From contig NZ_FOKM01000004.1 in the NCBI RefSeq assembly GCF_900111905.1, forward strand, positions 62,001 to 126,000: 64,000 bases of DNA, given 5' to 3'. The translations under genes and the position numbers were made by a program. Positions 35,050-42,925 of this stretch are shown here, piece after piece. This stretch comes from Rhizobium sp. NFR07 (GTDB lineage: Bacteria > Pseudomonadota > Alphaproteobacteria > Rhizobiales > Rhizobiaceae). Positions within the stretch are counted from its first letter, which is position 1; every line of letters starts with the position of its first letter. The notes below the pieces were generated by a model, which saw only the letters and a program-made list of their open reading frames with translations, did not search any database and was not told where the DNA came from.

Positions 35050-35727
35050 ATGACTTACGGATTTCGCGTCAAACTGAACTGGGATCGTATCGAGCCGGCG
35101 CTCGTCGAATCTTTCCGCGCCCTTCCCGTCGCCAATGTCAGCGACTCCATGTCGCGTATCTGCGCTTTGGGCACCGCAATGCGCCCGATGCATCGTTCCG
35201 GCAATCTCGCCGGACCGGCGCTGACGGTCCGCACCCGCCCGGGTGACAACCTGATGCTCCACAAGGCGATCGACATGGCCCAGCCCGGCGACGTGATCGT
35301 CGTCGATGCCGCCGCCGACATGGCGAACTCCCTCATGGGCGAACTGATGCTTGCCCATGCGATCCGTCGCGGCGTTGCCGGCTTCGTCTTGAACGGTGCG
35401 ATCCGCGATGCCGAGGCATTCCTGGAGCGCAATGTCCCGACCTTTGCCGTCGGCGTGACCCATCGCGGACCCTACCGCACCGGGCCGGGCGAGATCGGCC
35501 TGCCGATCGCGATCAACGGCACCGTCATCGAACCGGGCGACCTGATCCTCGGCGATCTCGACGGCGTCGTCAGCGTTCCGAAGGCGGATGCGGCCGATAT
35601 TCTCAAGGCGACGATCAAGAAGCACGAGGCCGAAACCAAGCAGATGGCCGAGACCGAAGCCGGCACCGTCAACCGCGAATGGGTGGACAAGGCGCTGAAG
35701 GAAGCGGGCTGCGAATTCATCGATTGA
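35050..35727 (+). CDS. Second RraA-like protein (HMG aldolase/oxaloacetate decarboxylase type)
   Basis: A 225-residue RraA-fold protein with GVAGFVLNGAIRDAEAFLE, the substrate loop of class II 4-hydroxy-4-methyl-2-oxoglutarate aldolases, and GDVIVVDAAADMANSLMGELM. Such enzymes cleave or decarboxylate C4-C7 keto-diacids to pyruvate. It is the last gene of the IclR-led operon, 8 bases after the dehydrogenase. It shares the fold with the RraA-like gene at 26.2 kb but differs strongly in sequence, so the two are not recent duplicates. Its keto-acid substrate would be the product of the preceding enzymes. Confidence 0.9.
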   Translation: MTYGFRVKLNWDRIEPALVESFRALPVANVSDSMSRICALGTAMRPMHRSGNLAGPALTVRTRPGDNLMLHKAIDMAQPGDVIVVDAAADMANSLMGELMLAHAIRRGVAGFVLNGAIRDAEAFLERNVPTFAVGVTHRGPYRTGPGEIGLPIAINGTVIEPGDLILGDLDGVVSVPKADAADILKATIKKHEAETKQMAETEAGTVNREWVDKALKEAGCEFID

Positions 35728-35794
35728 TATGATGGGTGGAGCTTTCCGCCTTTCTTCGAAACGCGAAACTGCTCCATCTGTTTGTCTCTCCGCC

Positions 35795-35832
35795 ATTCCG
35801 GACGCAAAACCGGTTTCCGGTTTTGCTGGAAT
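35795..35832. repeat. Rhizobial REP-like palindrome
   Basis: A long palindrome with GCAAAACCGG / CCGGTTTTGC arms around TTT (35804-35826), extended by ATTCC / GGAAT. The wording (TTCCGGACGCAAAACCGG ... TGCTGGAATTGCTC) is like short intergenic palindromic elements seen many times in rhizobial genomes. It lies 70 bases after the operon end. Confidence 0.55.
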
Positions 35833-35848
35833 TGCTCCGGAAGGACCA

Positions 35849-35880
35849 GCGGGCCGTGGCCATGCCATCGGCCCGCGTTT
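35849..35880 (+). terminator. Terminator of the IclR-led operon
   Basis: GCGGGCCG and CGGCCCGC form an 8-bp stem with a 12-base loop followed by GTTTCC. A second hairpin 75 bases on (GCGCGAG / CTCGCGC, 35949-35970, then GTTTTG) may act as backup. Confidence 0.55.
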
Positions 35881-36042
35881 CCTGTCGGGCGCCCCTCTCG
35901 ACTATCCGGCGCCGGATCCTATCTACCGGGATCTTGGCAATGGACGCTGCGCGAGCTTCGCGTCTCGCGCGTTTTGTCCAGGATTGCCATCGATTTTCAT
36001 GCCTTACGTTTTCGAGTGAAATCCAAACAAGAGGAGACATCG
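35881..36042. other. Rest of the 35.7-36.0 kb gap
   Basis: Apart from the palindrome and two hairpins listed separately, the 315-base gap before the OsmC gene holds no supported gene. Its end must carry the osmC promoter, but no convincing -35/-10 pair was found. Confidence 0.4.
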
Positions 36043-36474
36043 ATGCAGATAAACCGGACAGGATCGGCGCACTGGGAAGGTGGGCTGAAGGACGGCAAGG
36101 GTAAGATCTCGAGCCAGAGCGGCGCGCTGAAGGAATATCCCTATGGTTTTGCCAGCCGCTTTGAAGGCGTGCCTGGCACCAACCCGGAAGAGCTGATCGG
36201 CGCTGCCCATGCGGGCTGCTTCACCATGGCGCTTTCGCTGATCCTCAATGAGGCCGGCTTCACGGCCACCGCGATGGATACGACCGCGAAGGTTACCCTG
36301 GAATCGGTGCCGGACGGCTTTGCCATTTCCGCCATCGCCCTCAGCCTCAAGGGCACCGTTCCGGGCCTCGACGCCGCTCAGTTCACCGAGCTCGCCAACA
36401 AGGCGAAGGCCGGTTGCCCTGTCTCCAAGGCACTTTCCGCGGTTCCGATCACGCTGACGGTCGAGCTGGCCTGA
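36043..36474 (+). CDS. OsmC-family organic hydroperoxide reductase
   Basis: A 143-residue OsmC protein, a thiol peroxidase that reduces organic hydroperoxides. The two redox cysteines are at Cys59 (AHAGCF) and Cys125 (KAGCPVSKA), with the typical N-terminus NRTGSAHWEGGLKDGKG. It belongs to the OsmC rather than the Ohr subfamily by its length and GCFTMALSL motif. GAGGAGACATCG precedes the ATG. It stands alone and is convergent with the RTX gene. Confidence 0.94.
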   Translation: MQINRTGSAHWEGGLKDGKGKISSQSGALKEYPYGFASRFEGVPGTNPEELIGAAHAGCFTMALSLILNEAGFTATAMDTTAKVTLESVPDGFAISAIALSLKGTVPGLDAAQFTELANKAKAGCPVSKALSAVPITLTVELA

Positions 36475-36485
36475 TCCCCTACGCA

Positions 36486-36564
36486 TTCGGGCGGTAGCCG
36501 GTTCACGCTATCGCCCGAACCCTAGAGCCCTGGCCGACAAAGAACCTCGCGGTTCCTTGCCGGC
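36486..36564. terminator. Two hairpins between convergent osmC and RTX genes
   Basis: The first stem (TTCGGGCGGTAGC / GCTATCGCCCGAA, 36486-36519) pairs over 13 positions with one G-T pair. The second (36533-36564) has 14-base arms with two mismatches around TCGC. No T-runs follow, but both sit where transcripts from either side should end. Confidence 0.5.
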
Positions 36565-36605
36565 TGGACCTCCCCCTCTTGAGATGCGAGCAGCCTGGAA
36601 AGGCC

Positions 36606-39600
36606 CTAGGCTATAGGTTCGTCACGAACGACGAAATCGAGATAGTCGATCTGCAGGCCCTTTCCGATCGTCGCGAAGACGACGGCTGCGGCCCCGCCGG
36701 CGCCATCGGCGTCATAAAGAAGCTGCCCGGCATTGCTGTCGTAGATGATGTGGTCTGATGCATCGAGGGCTTGGCTACCCTTGACGAAACTTGCCTGAGA
36801 GAGCGTGCCGGCGGAAAGCGCCGAGAAGACGGATCGGCTCAGCATGATCGTGTCGTCGACCACCTTGAAATCCTTGATCTGGTCGATGTTGTTCGCACCC
36901 AGTGCCGTCGAGAAGACGAAAGTGTCGCGACCGTTGCCGCCGGTGAGTGCGTCATTGCCGAGACCGCCATCCAGTATGTCGTCGCCATCGTTGCCGTTGA
37001 TGGTATTGGCCGCGGAATTTCCGATCAGCGTGTTGGCCGAGGCATTGCCCTTCAGTGTCACCGCGGAGGTGCCGCTGGCTTGGACGATCTCGACAAAGAC
37101 GGTGTCCTCAAGCGTGAAGGAGGCGGTGGTAATGACCGTGTCGGTGCCTTCGCCCGCCGCTTCGACGACCTTGTCCTTGGAACTGTCGACGTAATAGGTG
37201 TCGTTGCCGGCGTAGCCATACATCGTGTCGGCGCCCTGACCGCCGTCGATCACATCGTTGCCGGCGCCTCCATGGAGCGTGTTGGCGCTGTTGTTGCCGG
37301 TGACGATCAGGCCGGAGGCCGGCGGCGACAACGCGATAGTGAAGGTCTGCGGCGCGCTCTCGGCGCCGAGCGCATCCTTGACCAGATACTGGAAGGTGAA
37401 GTCGCCGCTGGCATTGCCGGCCGGCGTGAAGGTGAAGCTACCATCTGCCGACAGGCTGAGCCCGGACAGCGCGCCGATCTGAAGATAGGTCAGCGCATGC
37501 CCCTCGATGTCCATGCCCGTCGGCAGGTGACCGCTGATGACGGTGTTGGCATTGCCCGCGGCGGCATTGCCGGTCGCCGCGGCAACGGGAGCATCATTGA
37601 CTGCCGCGAGCGCAATCGTGAATGTCTGTGCGGCGCTTGTCAGTCCCTGGGCATCGACCGCCACATATTGGAAGGTGAAATTGCCGTTCGCATTGGCGGC
37701 AGGGGTGAAGACGAACGAGCCGTCGGCATTGAAGCTCAGCCCGGCCACGGCGTTAACGAGCCGGTAGGTCAGCGGCCCGCCTTCGACATCGGCTGCGGCC
37801 GGGACACTGCCGCTCGCGACCATATCCTCGGTGCCGGCAAGGCTGTTTCCGGTCGCGGATGCGACCGGTGCGTCATTGACGGCGGCAAGCGCGATGGTGA
37901 AGGTCTGCGGCGCGCTCTGAGCGCCGCGAACATCCTTGACGACATACTGGAAGGTGAAGTCGCCATTCTGGTTTGCCGGTGGCGCAAAGCTGAACGTGCC
38001 GTCGGTGTTGAAGGTGAGGCCCGTGACTGGCGCCACCAGCGCGTAGCTGAGTGCGTCGCCATCGGCATCCGCGCCGGTCGGCACGTTGCCGGTCACGACC
38101 ACGTCTTCCTGTCCGTTGATGCTGTTGCCGGTCGATGAGGCGACGGGGGCGGAGTTGGATGGCGGCGGCGCGCCGTCGAAGGAGTAGTCGCTGAGATCGA
38201 AGGCCGCCTGGCCGACCGGCACCTTGATGCGGAAGGTCTCGACATGGGCGCCGTCCTGCACCTGCCAGCTGTCGCCGCCGATATTTACGAGAACGGCACT
38301 GGCGCTGAAGCCGGTGAACTGGATGCGGTCGCCGAGAGCCGTGCCATTGCCGCTGAAATCCTCGATGACGTCGCCCTGGAACTCGCCCTTGCGCAGCACG
38401 AAGGTGTCGTTGCCGGCATCGCCATAAAGCTGGTCGGCGCCGAGACCGCCCTCGATGATGTCGTCGCCATCCATGCCGTGGATCTTGTTCGCGCCGTCAT
38501 TGCCGATGATGACGTTGCCGAGCGCGTTGCCGGTGGCATCCCGCTGGCCGCTGCCGGTGAGGACCAGGTTCTCGACATTGTCGCCGAGCGTGTAGGTGAG
38601 AGAACTCCTCACCGTGTCGATGCCTTGACCGGCAAGCTCGATGACCATATCGCCGGTGTGATCGACGATATAGGTGTCGTTGCCCAGCGCGCCGCGCATC
38701 GTGTCTGCGCCGCCCTGGCCATCAAGGATATTGTCACCGGAATTGCCGACGAGTTCGTTGGCCAGCACGTTGCCGGTTGCGTTGAGGTTCGATGTCCCCT
38801 GCAGAACCAGCTTTTCCACCTCTGCGGCCAGACCGTAGCTCACCGTGCTGTAGACCGTGTCGTAGCCGCCAAGGCCCGCGTGGTCCTTTTCAATGATCAC
38901 GTCGAGAGCGTTGTCGACATAATAGGTATCGTTGCCGTCGCCGCCCTGCATGGTGTCGGCGCCGGCACCGCCATCGAGAATGTCGTCGCCACCGAGGCCC
39001 TCGAGCTCGTTGTTGGCGGCATTGCCGAGAATGTAGTTGGCGAGGTCGTTGCCGGTGCCGCGCACCGCGCTTCCGGTGAGGGCCAGGTTCTCGACATTGG
39101 CGCTCAGCGTGTAGTTCAGGCTGGCGATCACGGTGTCGTTGCCGGCATTGGCCTGTTCGAGGACGGTATCGCCACTGTGGTTGACGATATAGGTGTCGTT
39201 GCCGCCGAGACCGGCAAAGCTGTCCGCGCTGGTCGTGCCGTAGAGATAGTCGTCACCCTCCGTGACGCTGTAGGGCGGGACATAGACCGCGCCGGAGGCC
39301 GTGCCGGTGACGGTATTGCCGTAGACGACCGTTCCGGACGGATTGCCGGCCGTCGAGTTGGTCAGCTCCTCGCGAATGCCGTAACGGCTGCCGCCGTCGG
39401 AATGGATATCGTTGTCATAGATCCGTGTGTCTTCCGAATAATAGGTGCGCGGCGGATCGACGACGTCGTCGAGGCGCAGGCGGATGTTGATCTCGTCGTA
39501 GACACCCGCGCTTTCGCGCGAGTTGTTGTAGATCTCGTTGCCGTGGATATCGCTGTTGGTGGCGCCTTCCACCCTGATGCCCTGGCGCATGTTGTCATGC

Positions 39601-39884
39601 ACGCTGACTCCGCTGACCTCGACATCGTCGGACAGCTTGATGAGGATGCCTTCGCGGCTGTTGCCGTAATATTCGCCGCCGATGATGCGAACGTCGGTCA
39701 CCCAGGGAATGGTATTTTCGCCTTCCGGAAAGATGTCGCTGCGCTGGACGACGACACCCGCGCCGCCGGTCGCGCCATGGCCGTTGTCATAGGCGGTGTT
39801 GTTTTCGAGCAGGATGTCGCTGATGCTGATCGTACCGCAATCGGATCTGCTGGTGGTCGATGCCCGGGTGTCTCCCAACGACAT
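36606..39884 (-). CDS. RTX/beta-helix calcium-binding protein, 5'-truncated
   Basis: A 1092-residue reading frame for a secreted type I exported protein. From the N-terminus: a right-handed beta-helix region (about 18-210, ILLENNTAYDNGHG, DNMRQGIRVEGATNSDIHGN), a first RTX block of calcium-binding nonapeptides (about 215-500, e.g. GGDDILDGGAGADTMQGG), three 93-residue cadherin/VCBS-like repeats (about 590-850), and a second RTX block (about 870-1040) ahead of the secretion tail. The first 17 codons are antisense to an HlyD-type gene and not family-like, so the true 5' end has been lost at a junction near 39815-39832. Expression from its present position is doubtful. Confidence 0.8.
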   Translation of the reverse strand: MSLGDTRASTTSRSDCGTISISDILLENNTAYDNGHGATGGAGVVVQRSDIFPEGENTIPWVTDVRIIGGEYYGNSREGILIKLSDDVEVSGVSVHDNMRQGIRVEGATNSDIHGNEIYNNSRESAGVYDEINIRLRLDDVVDPPRTYYSEDTRIYDNDIHSDGGSRYGIREELTNSTAGNPSGTVVYGNTVTGTASGAVYVPPYSVTEGDDYLYGTTSADSFAGLGGNDTYIVNHSGDTVLEQANAGNDTVIASLNYTLSANVENLALTGSAVRGTGNDLANYILGNAANNELEGLGGDDILDGGAGADTMQGGDGNDTYYVDNALDVIIEKDHAGLGGYDTVYSTVSYGLAAEVEKLVLQGTSNLNATGNVLANELVGNSGDNILDGQGGADTMRGALGNDTYIVDHTGDMVIELAGQGIDTVRSSLTYTLGDNVENLVLTGSGQRDATGNALGNVIIGNDGANKIHGMDGDDIIEGGLGADQLYGDAGNDTFVLRKGEFQGDVIEDFSGNGTALGDRIQFTGFSASAVLVNIGGDSWQVQDGAHVETFRIKVPVGQAAFDLSDYSFDGAPPPSNSAPVASSTGNSINGQEDVVVTGNVPTGADADGDALSYALVAPVTGLTFNTDGTFSFAPPANQNGDFTFQYVVKDVRGAQSAPQTFTIALAAVNDAPVASATGNSLAGTEDMVASGSVPAAADVEGGPLTYRLVNAVAGLSFNADGSFVFTPAANANGNFTFQYVAVDAQGLTSAAQTFTIALAAVNDAPVAAATGNAAAGNANTVISGHLPTGMDIEGHALTYLQIGALSGLSLSADGSFTFTPAGNASGDFTFQYLVKDALGAESAPQTFTIALSPPASGLIVTGNNSANTLHGGAGNDVIDGGQGADTMYGYAGNDTYYVDSSKDKVVEAAGEGTDTVITTASFTLEDTVFVEIVQASGTSAVTLKGNASANTLIGNSAANTINGNDGDDILDGGLGNDALTGGNGRDTFVFSTALGANNIDQIKDFKVVDDTIMLSRSVFSALSAGTLSQASFVKGSQALDASDHIIYDSNAGQLLYDADGAGGAAAVVFATIGKGLQIDYLDFVVRDEPIA
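37332..38168 (-). repeat. Three tandem 279-bp (93-residue) repeats
   Basis: Three in-frame copies of a 279-base unit inside the RTX gene. Matching positions fall at 37332, 37611 and 37890. Each encodes VNDAPVA(S/A)ATGN and FTFQY(L/V/A)V, the pattern of cadherin-like/VCBS extracellular modules. Confidence 0.85.
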
Positions 39885-40179
39885 CGACCAGATCTATCTC
39901 GGGCAGAAGGTTTTCCTGAAGTTTCCCTCGTTCAATCAGAAGAGCACCCCCGAGCGTAAGGGTGTTCTGGAGCGGATATCGCCGGACCTGATCATCGACG
40001 CGAAGACAGGCCAGCAATATTACGAGGCGCGGATCCTGCTTGACGGCGACGAGACCATATTTCGGCTGGTGCCCGGCATGCCGGCGGATGCCTTCCTGCA
40101 GACTGGCAATCGCAGCATTCTGTCCTATCTGGTGAAGCCGATTGCCGACTTCTTCGCATTGGCTCTCAGGGCGAGTTGA
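39817..40179 (+). pseudogene. HlyD-family type I secretion adaptor, 3' fragment
   Basis: The C-terminal part of a periplasmic adaptor of type I secretion systems (HlyD/PrsE type): LMLIVPQSDLLVVDARVSP, DIDQIYLGQKVFLKFPSF and GMPADAFLQTGNRSILSYL, ending with the usual membrane-proximal tail LVKPIADFFALALRAS. About 120 residues remain of a normal 430-450. The upstream coding part is replaced head-to-head by the RTX gene. Adaptors of this class export RTX proteins, so both fragments probably come from one former T1SS locus that was rearranged. Confidence 0.85.
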
Positions 40180-40655
40180 AGCGTCCTCGATAGAGACATT
40201 TCGCCGCAAGGCAGAGTAACGAAACAGTGCTGTTCCGGCGGCCGGTTGAAGCGTGAGGATGCCTGATAGTCAAGTGTTCTCGGTCTATCGTATTGGCGTG
40301 ATTTGAGGTGCAGATTTTACTATCGTGACCGGAAAATAGAATGCGCAGATCGCCGGCAATATCATAATAATTTGAAGCGCAGGCTCAGACGATTATGATT
40401 TTTTTATGGACTTCTTGCGGGATGGCCCCTAGATAAAGGCTCTTCTTACAGGGGTAGGGCGCTCGGCGTCACAGAATTCCCGATCGATCAAAAGCCTCGC
40501 GGACGAAGTCCAGCAGCAGGCAGTATATCGCTGACGGTGTTTCGTCACCGTTGAAGACAATGATGAAAAGTTCGAGATCCGAAGGTCACAGGCTGCCGGC
40601 TCGAGGTTTCACAAAAGGAGTATGCCCGCGCTATCGAGCCCGGGCCCAAGATTGA
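40180..40655. other. Non-coding gap before proV
   Basis: This 476-base stretch is more AT-rich than its surroundings and holds no supported gene. It includes runs such as TATGATTTTTTTATGG and must contain the proVWX promoter. An AAAGGAG at 40614-40620 is too far from the proV ATG to serve it directly. Confidence 0.4.
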
Positions 40656-41888
40656 ATGGCTTTTGCAACTGAAAATGACGCGCCGCTTGAAACGGCTTCG
40701 ACCAAGATCAGTCTAAAGAATGTCTACAAGGTTTTCGGTGAGCGCCCCGACAAGGCGCTCGAACTGATCCGGGCCGGCAAGACAAAATCCGAAATCCACG
40801 CCCAGACCGGATGTTCGGTCGGCGTCAATGATGCGAGCTTCGACATCAAGGCCGGCGAGATCTTCGTCATCATGGGCCTGTCGGGTTCCGGCAAATCCAC
40901 CCTGCTTCGCCTGCTCAATCGCCTGATCGAGCCGACCTCCGGGTCGATCGAGATCGACGGTAAGGACGTCACCAAGATGTCCCGCCGCGAGCTGATCGAC
41001 GTGCGTCGCCGCGATATCAGCATGGTGTTTCAGTCCTTCGCGCTGCTGCCCAACCGCACCGTTCTCAACAACGCCGCCTTCGGCCTCGAAGTGTCAGGCG
41101 TCGGTGAGGCTGAGCGCAAGGCGAAGGCACTTGCAGCGCTGAAGGCCGTTGGTCTCGACGGTTATGCCGACAGCATGCCCGACCAGCTTTCCGGCGGCAT
41201 GAAGCAGCGTGTCGGCCTTGCCCGCGCGCTTGCCAGTGAGCCGACCATCCTCCTGATGGACGAGGCGTTTTCCGCCCTCGACCCGCTGATCCGCACGGAA
41301 ATGCAGGACGAACTCGTCCGTCTCCAGGCCGAGCACAGCCGCACCATCGTCTTCGTCAGCCATGATCTGGACGAGGCGATGCGTATCGGCGACCGCATCT
41401 GCATCATGCAGAACGGCAATGTCATCCAGGTGGGCACGCCGGACGAGATCGTCATGAGCCCGGCCAACGACTATGTCCGCTCGTTCTTCCGCAATGTCGA
41501 TGTCAGCCAGGTGTTCAAGGCCGGCGACGTAGCGCGCAAGACGCAGATCACCATCATCGAGCGCCAGGGCACGACCGCTGCCGCAGCCCTTGAGCGGATG
41601 AAGAACTTCGACCGCGAATACGCGATCGTTCTCGGTCGCGACAAGAGTTACCAGGGCGTCGTCAGCCAGACGTCGCTCGTCGAAAAGCTGCGTCTGAAGG
41701 CGGACGATCCCTATCGCAGCGCCTTCCTTTCCGAGATCGAGCCGATCCCGGCGGACGAGCCCCTGTCCAACGTGCTGGGCAAGGTCGCGGCCAGCCCCTG
41801 GCCGGTGCCTGTCATCGACGACACCAAGCGTTATCTCGGCTCCATCAGCAAGTCGACGCTGCTCGAAACCCTCGATCGCGCCAGCTGA
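40656..41888 (+). CDS. proV: Glycine betaine/proline ABC ATPase (ProV-like)
   Basis: A 410-residue ATPase of quaternary-amine importers: the long ProV insert before Walker A (RAGKTKSEIHAQTGCSVGVN), Walker A GLSGSGKST, Q-loop FQSFALLPNRTVLNN, signature LSGGMKQRVGLARAL and Walker B ILLMDEAFSALDPL. The C-terminal region (about 280-405) resembles paired CBS domains that sense ionic strength in related transporters. No good ribosome site precedes the ATG, so the start could be wrong by a few codons. It heads proVWX, which imports osmoprotectants such as betaine or choline. Confidence 0.92.
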   Translation: MAFATENDAPLETASTKISLKNVYKVFGERPDKALELIRAGKTKSEIHAQTGCSVGVNDASFDIKAGEIFVIMGLSGSGKSTLLRLLNRLIEPTSGSIEIDGKDVTKMSRRELIDVRRRDISMVFQSFALLPNRTVLNNAAFGLEVSGVGEAERKAKALAALKAVGLDGYADSMPDQLSGGMKQRVGLARALASEPTILLMDEAFSALDPLIRTEMQDELVRLQAEHSRTIVFVSHDLDEAMRIGDRICIMQNGNVIQVGTPDEIVMSPANDYVRSFFRNVDVSQVFKAGDVARKTQITIIERQGTTAAAALERMKNFDREYAIVLGRDKSYQGVVSQTSLVEKLRLKADDPYRSAFLSEIEPIPADEPLSNVLGKVAASPWPVPVIDDTKRYLGSISKSTLLETLDRAS

Positions 41889-41913
41889 TCCTCGCCAATC
41901 CTTTTAAATGTTG

Positions 41914-41949
41914 CAGCGCCTTGGCGCGCCGATGAGGCGCGCGGCGCTG
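41914..41949 (+). other. Strong hairpin between proV and proW
   Basis: CAGCGCC / GGCGCTG and, inside it, GCGCGCC / GGCGCGC stack into a 14-bp stem with a 3-base bulge and a 5-base loop. No T-run follows. It may regulate proW translation or separate transcripts. Confidence 0.55.
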
Positions 41950-41976
41950 TAGCCGGCCCCAAAACCGGAGACTGAC

Positions 41977-42858
41977 ATGAATTTCGATATCGGTGACGGC
42001 ATAGACACAGCCGTCAATTACGTTCTGGACAATTTCTCGCCCGTTCTGGATTTCATCGCCGCCGTGATCGGCTACGTGACCGGCACGATCCAGGGCGCGC
42101 TCGTTGCGATCCCGATGCCGGTCGGCGTCGCCATCTTCGTTGTCCTGTCATTGTGGCGGGTCGGCATCGGCTTCGGCATCCTGACCGGTGTGGCGCTTTG
42201 GCTCGTCGACCATATGGGCCTTTGGGGTGCCATGATGGAGACGCTGTCGCTGGTCATTGCCTCGACACTGATGGCGATGCTCATCGGCCTGCCGCTCGGC
42301 ATCGCCATGGCACGTAAGGATTCGGTCGCGACCGTCGTCCGCCCGATCCTCGACCTGATGCAGACCATGCCGGCCTTCGTCTACCTGATCCCGGCCGCCA
42401 TGTTCTTCGGTCTCGGCGCCGTGCCGGGGGCGATCGCGACCGTTATCTTCTCCATGCCGCCGGTGGTGCGCCTTACCAATCTGGGCATCCGCCAGGTGCA
42501 TGCCGAGTTCATCGAGGCGGGCAACGCCTTCGGCTGCACGTCGTCGCAGCTGCTGTTCAAGGTGCAGCTTCCGAATGCCATGCCGTCGATCATGGCCGGC
42601 ATCAACCAGACGATCATGCTGTCGCTCTCGATGGTGGTCATCGCCTCCATGATCGGCGCCGGCGGCATCGGCAACACGGTTCTGACCGGCATCCAGCGTC
42701 TCGACGTCGGTACCGGTTTCGAAGGCGGCCTTGCCGTCGTCATCCTGGCGGTCATCCTCGACCGTCTGACCCAATCCCTCGGAAAGCCCCGTGCCGCCTT
42801 CTGGTCGGTGCTTTTCAAGAGACAAGAGCGCGAGGAGCTTGCTCCGGCCACCGCCTGA
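41977..42858 (+). CDS. proW: Glycine betaine/proline ABC permease (ProW-like)
   Basis: A 293-residue permease with about seven membrane helices and the ProW/OpuAB signatures LDLMQTMPAFVYLIPAAMFF and IRQVHAEFIEAGNAFGCTSS (EAA loop contacting the ATPase). The segment MLSLSMVVIASMIGAGGIG is typical of the betaine/choline subgroup. It lies 88 bases after proV and 67 bases before proX. Confidence 0.95.
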   Translation: MNFDIGDGIDTAVNYVLDNFSPVLDFIAAVIGYVTGTIQGALVAIPMPVGVAIFVVLSLWRVGIGFGILTGVALWLVDHMGLWGAMMETLSLVIASTLMAMLIGLPLGIAMARKDSVATVVRPILDLMQTMPAFVYLIPAAMFFGLGAVPGAIATVIFSMPPVVRLTNLGIRQVHAEFIEAGNAFGCTSSQLLFKVQLPNAMPSIMAGINQTIMLSLSMVVIASMIGAGGIGNTVLTGIQRLDVGTGFEGGLAVVILAVILDRLTQSLGKPRAAFWSVLFKRQEREELAPATA

Positions 42859-42925
42859 GCCTGCTTTCGCGCCAACCAGGCGGGTGCTGAACCCGCGAAT
42901 TCAAACCTCCCAAAAAGGAGAACGC

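Noticed and set aside
35729-36019. Small plus-strand frames between the RraA-like and OsmC genes
   Set aside because: They run through a palindromic repeat and two hairpins, and none has a ribosome site or protein-like sequence.
40622-40672. 16-codon leader peptide overlapping the proV start
   Set aside because: An AAAGGAG lies before it, but only one base separates it from the ATG, too close for efficient initiation, and the peptide has no regulatory pattern.
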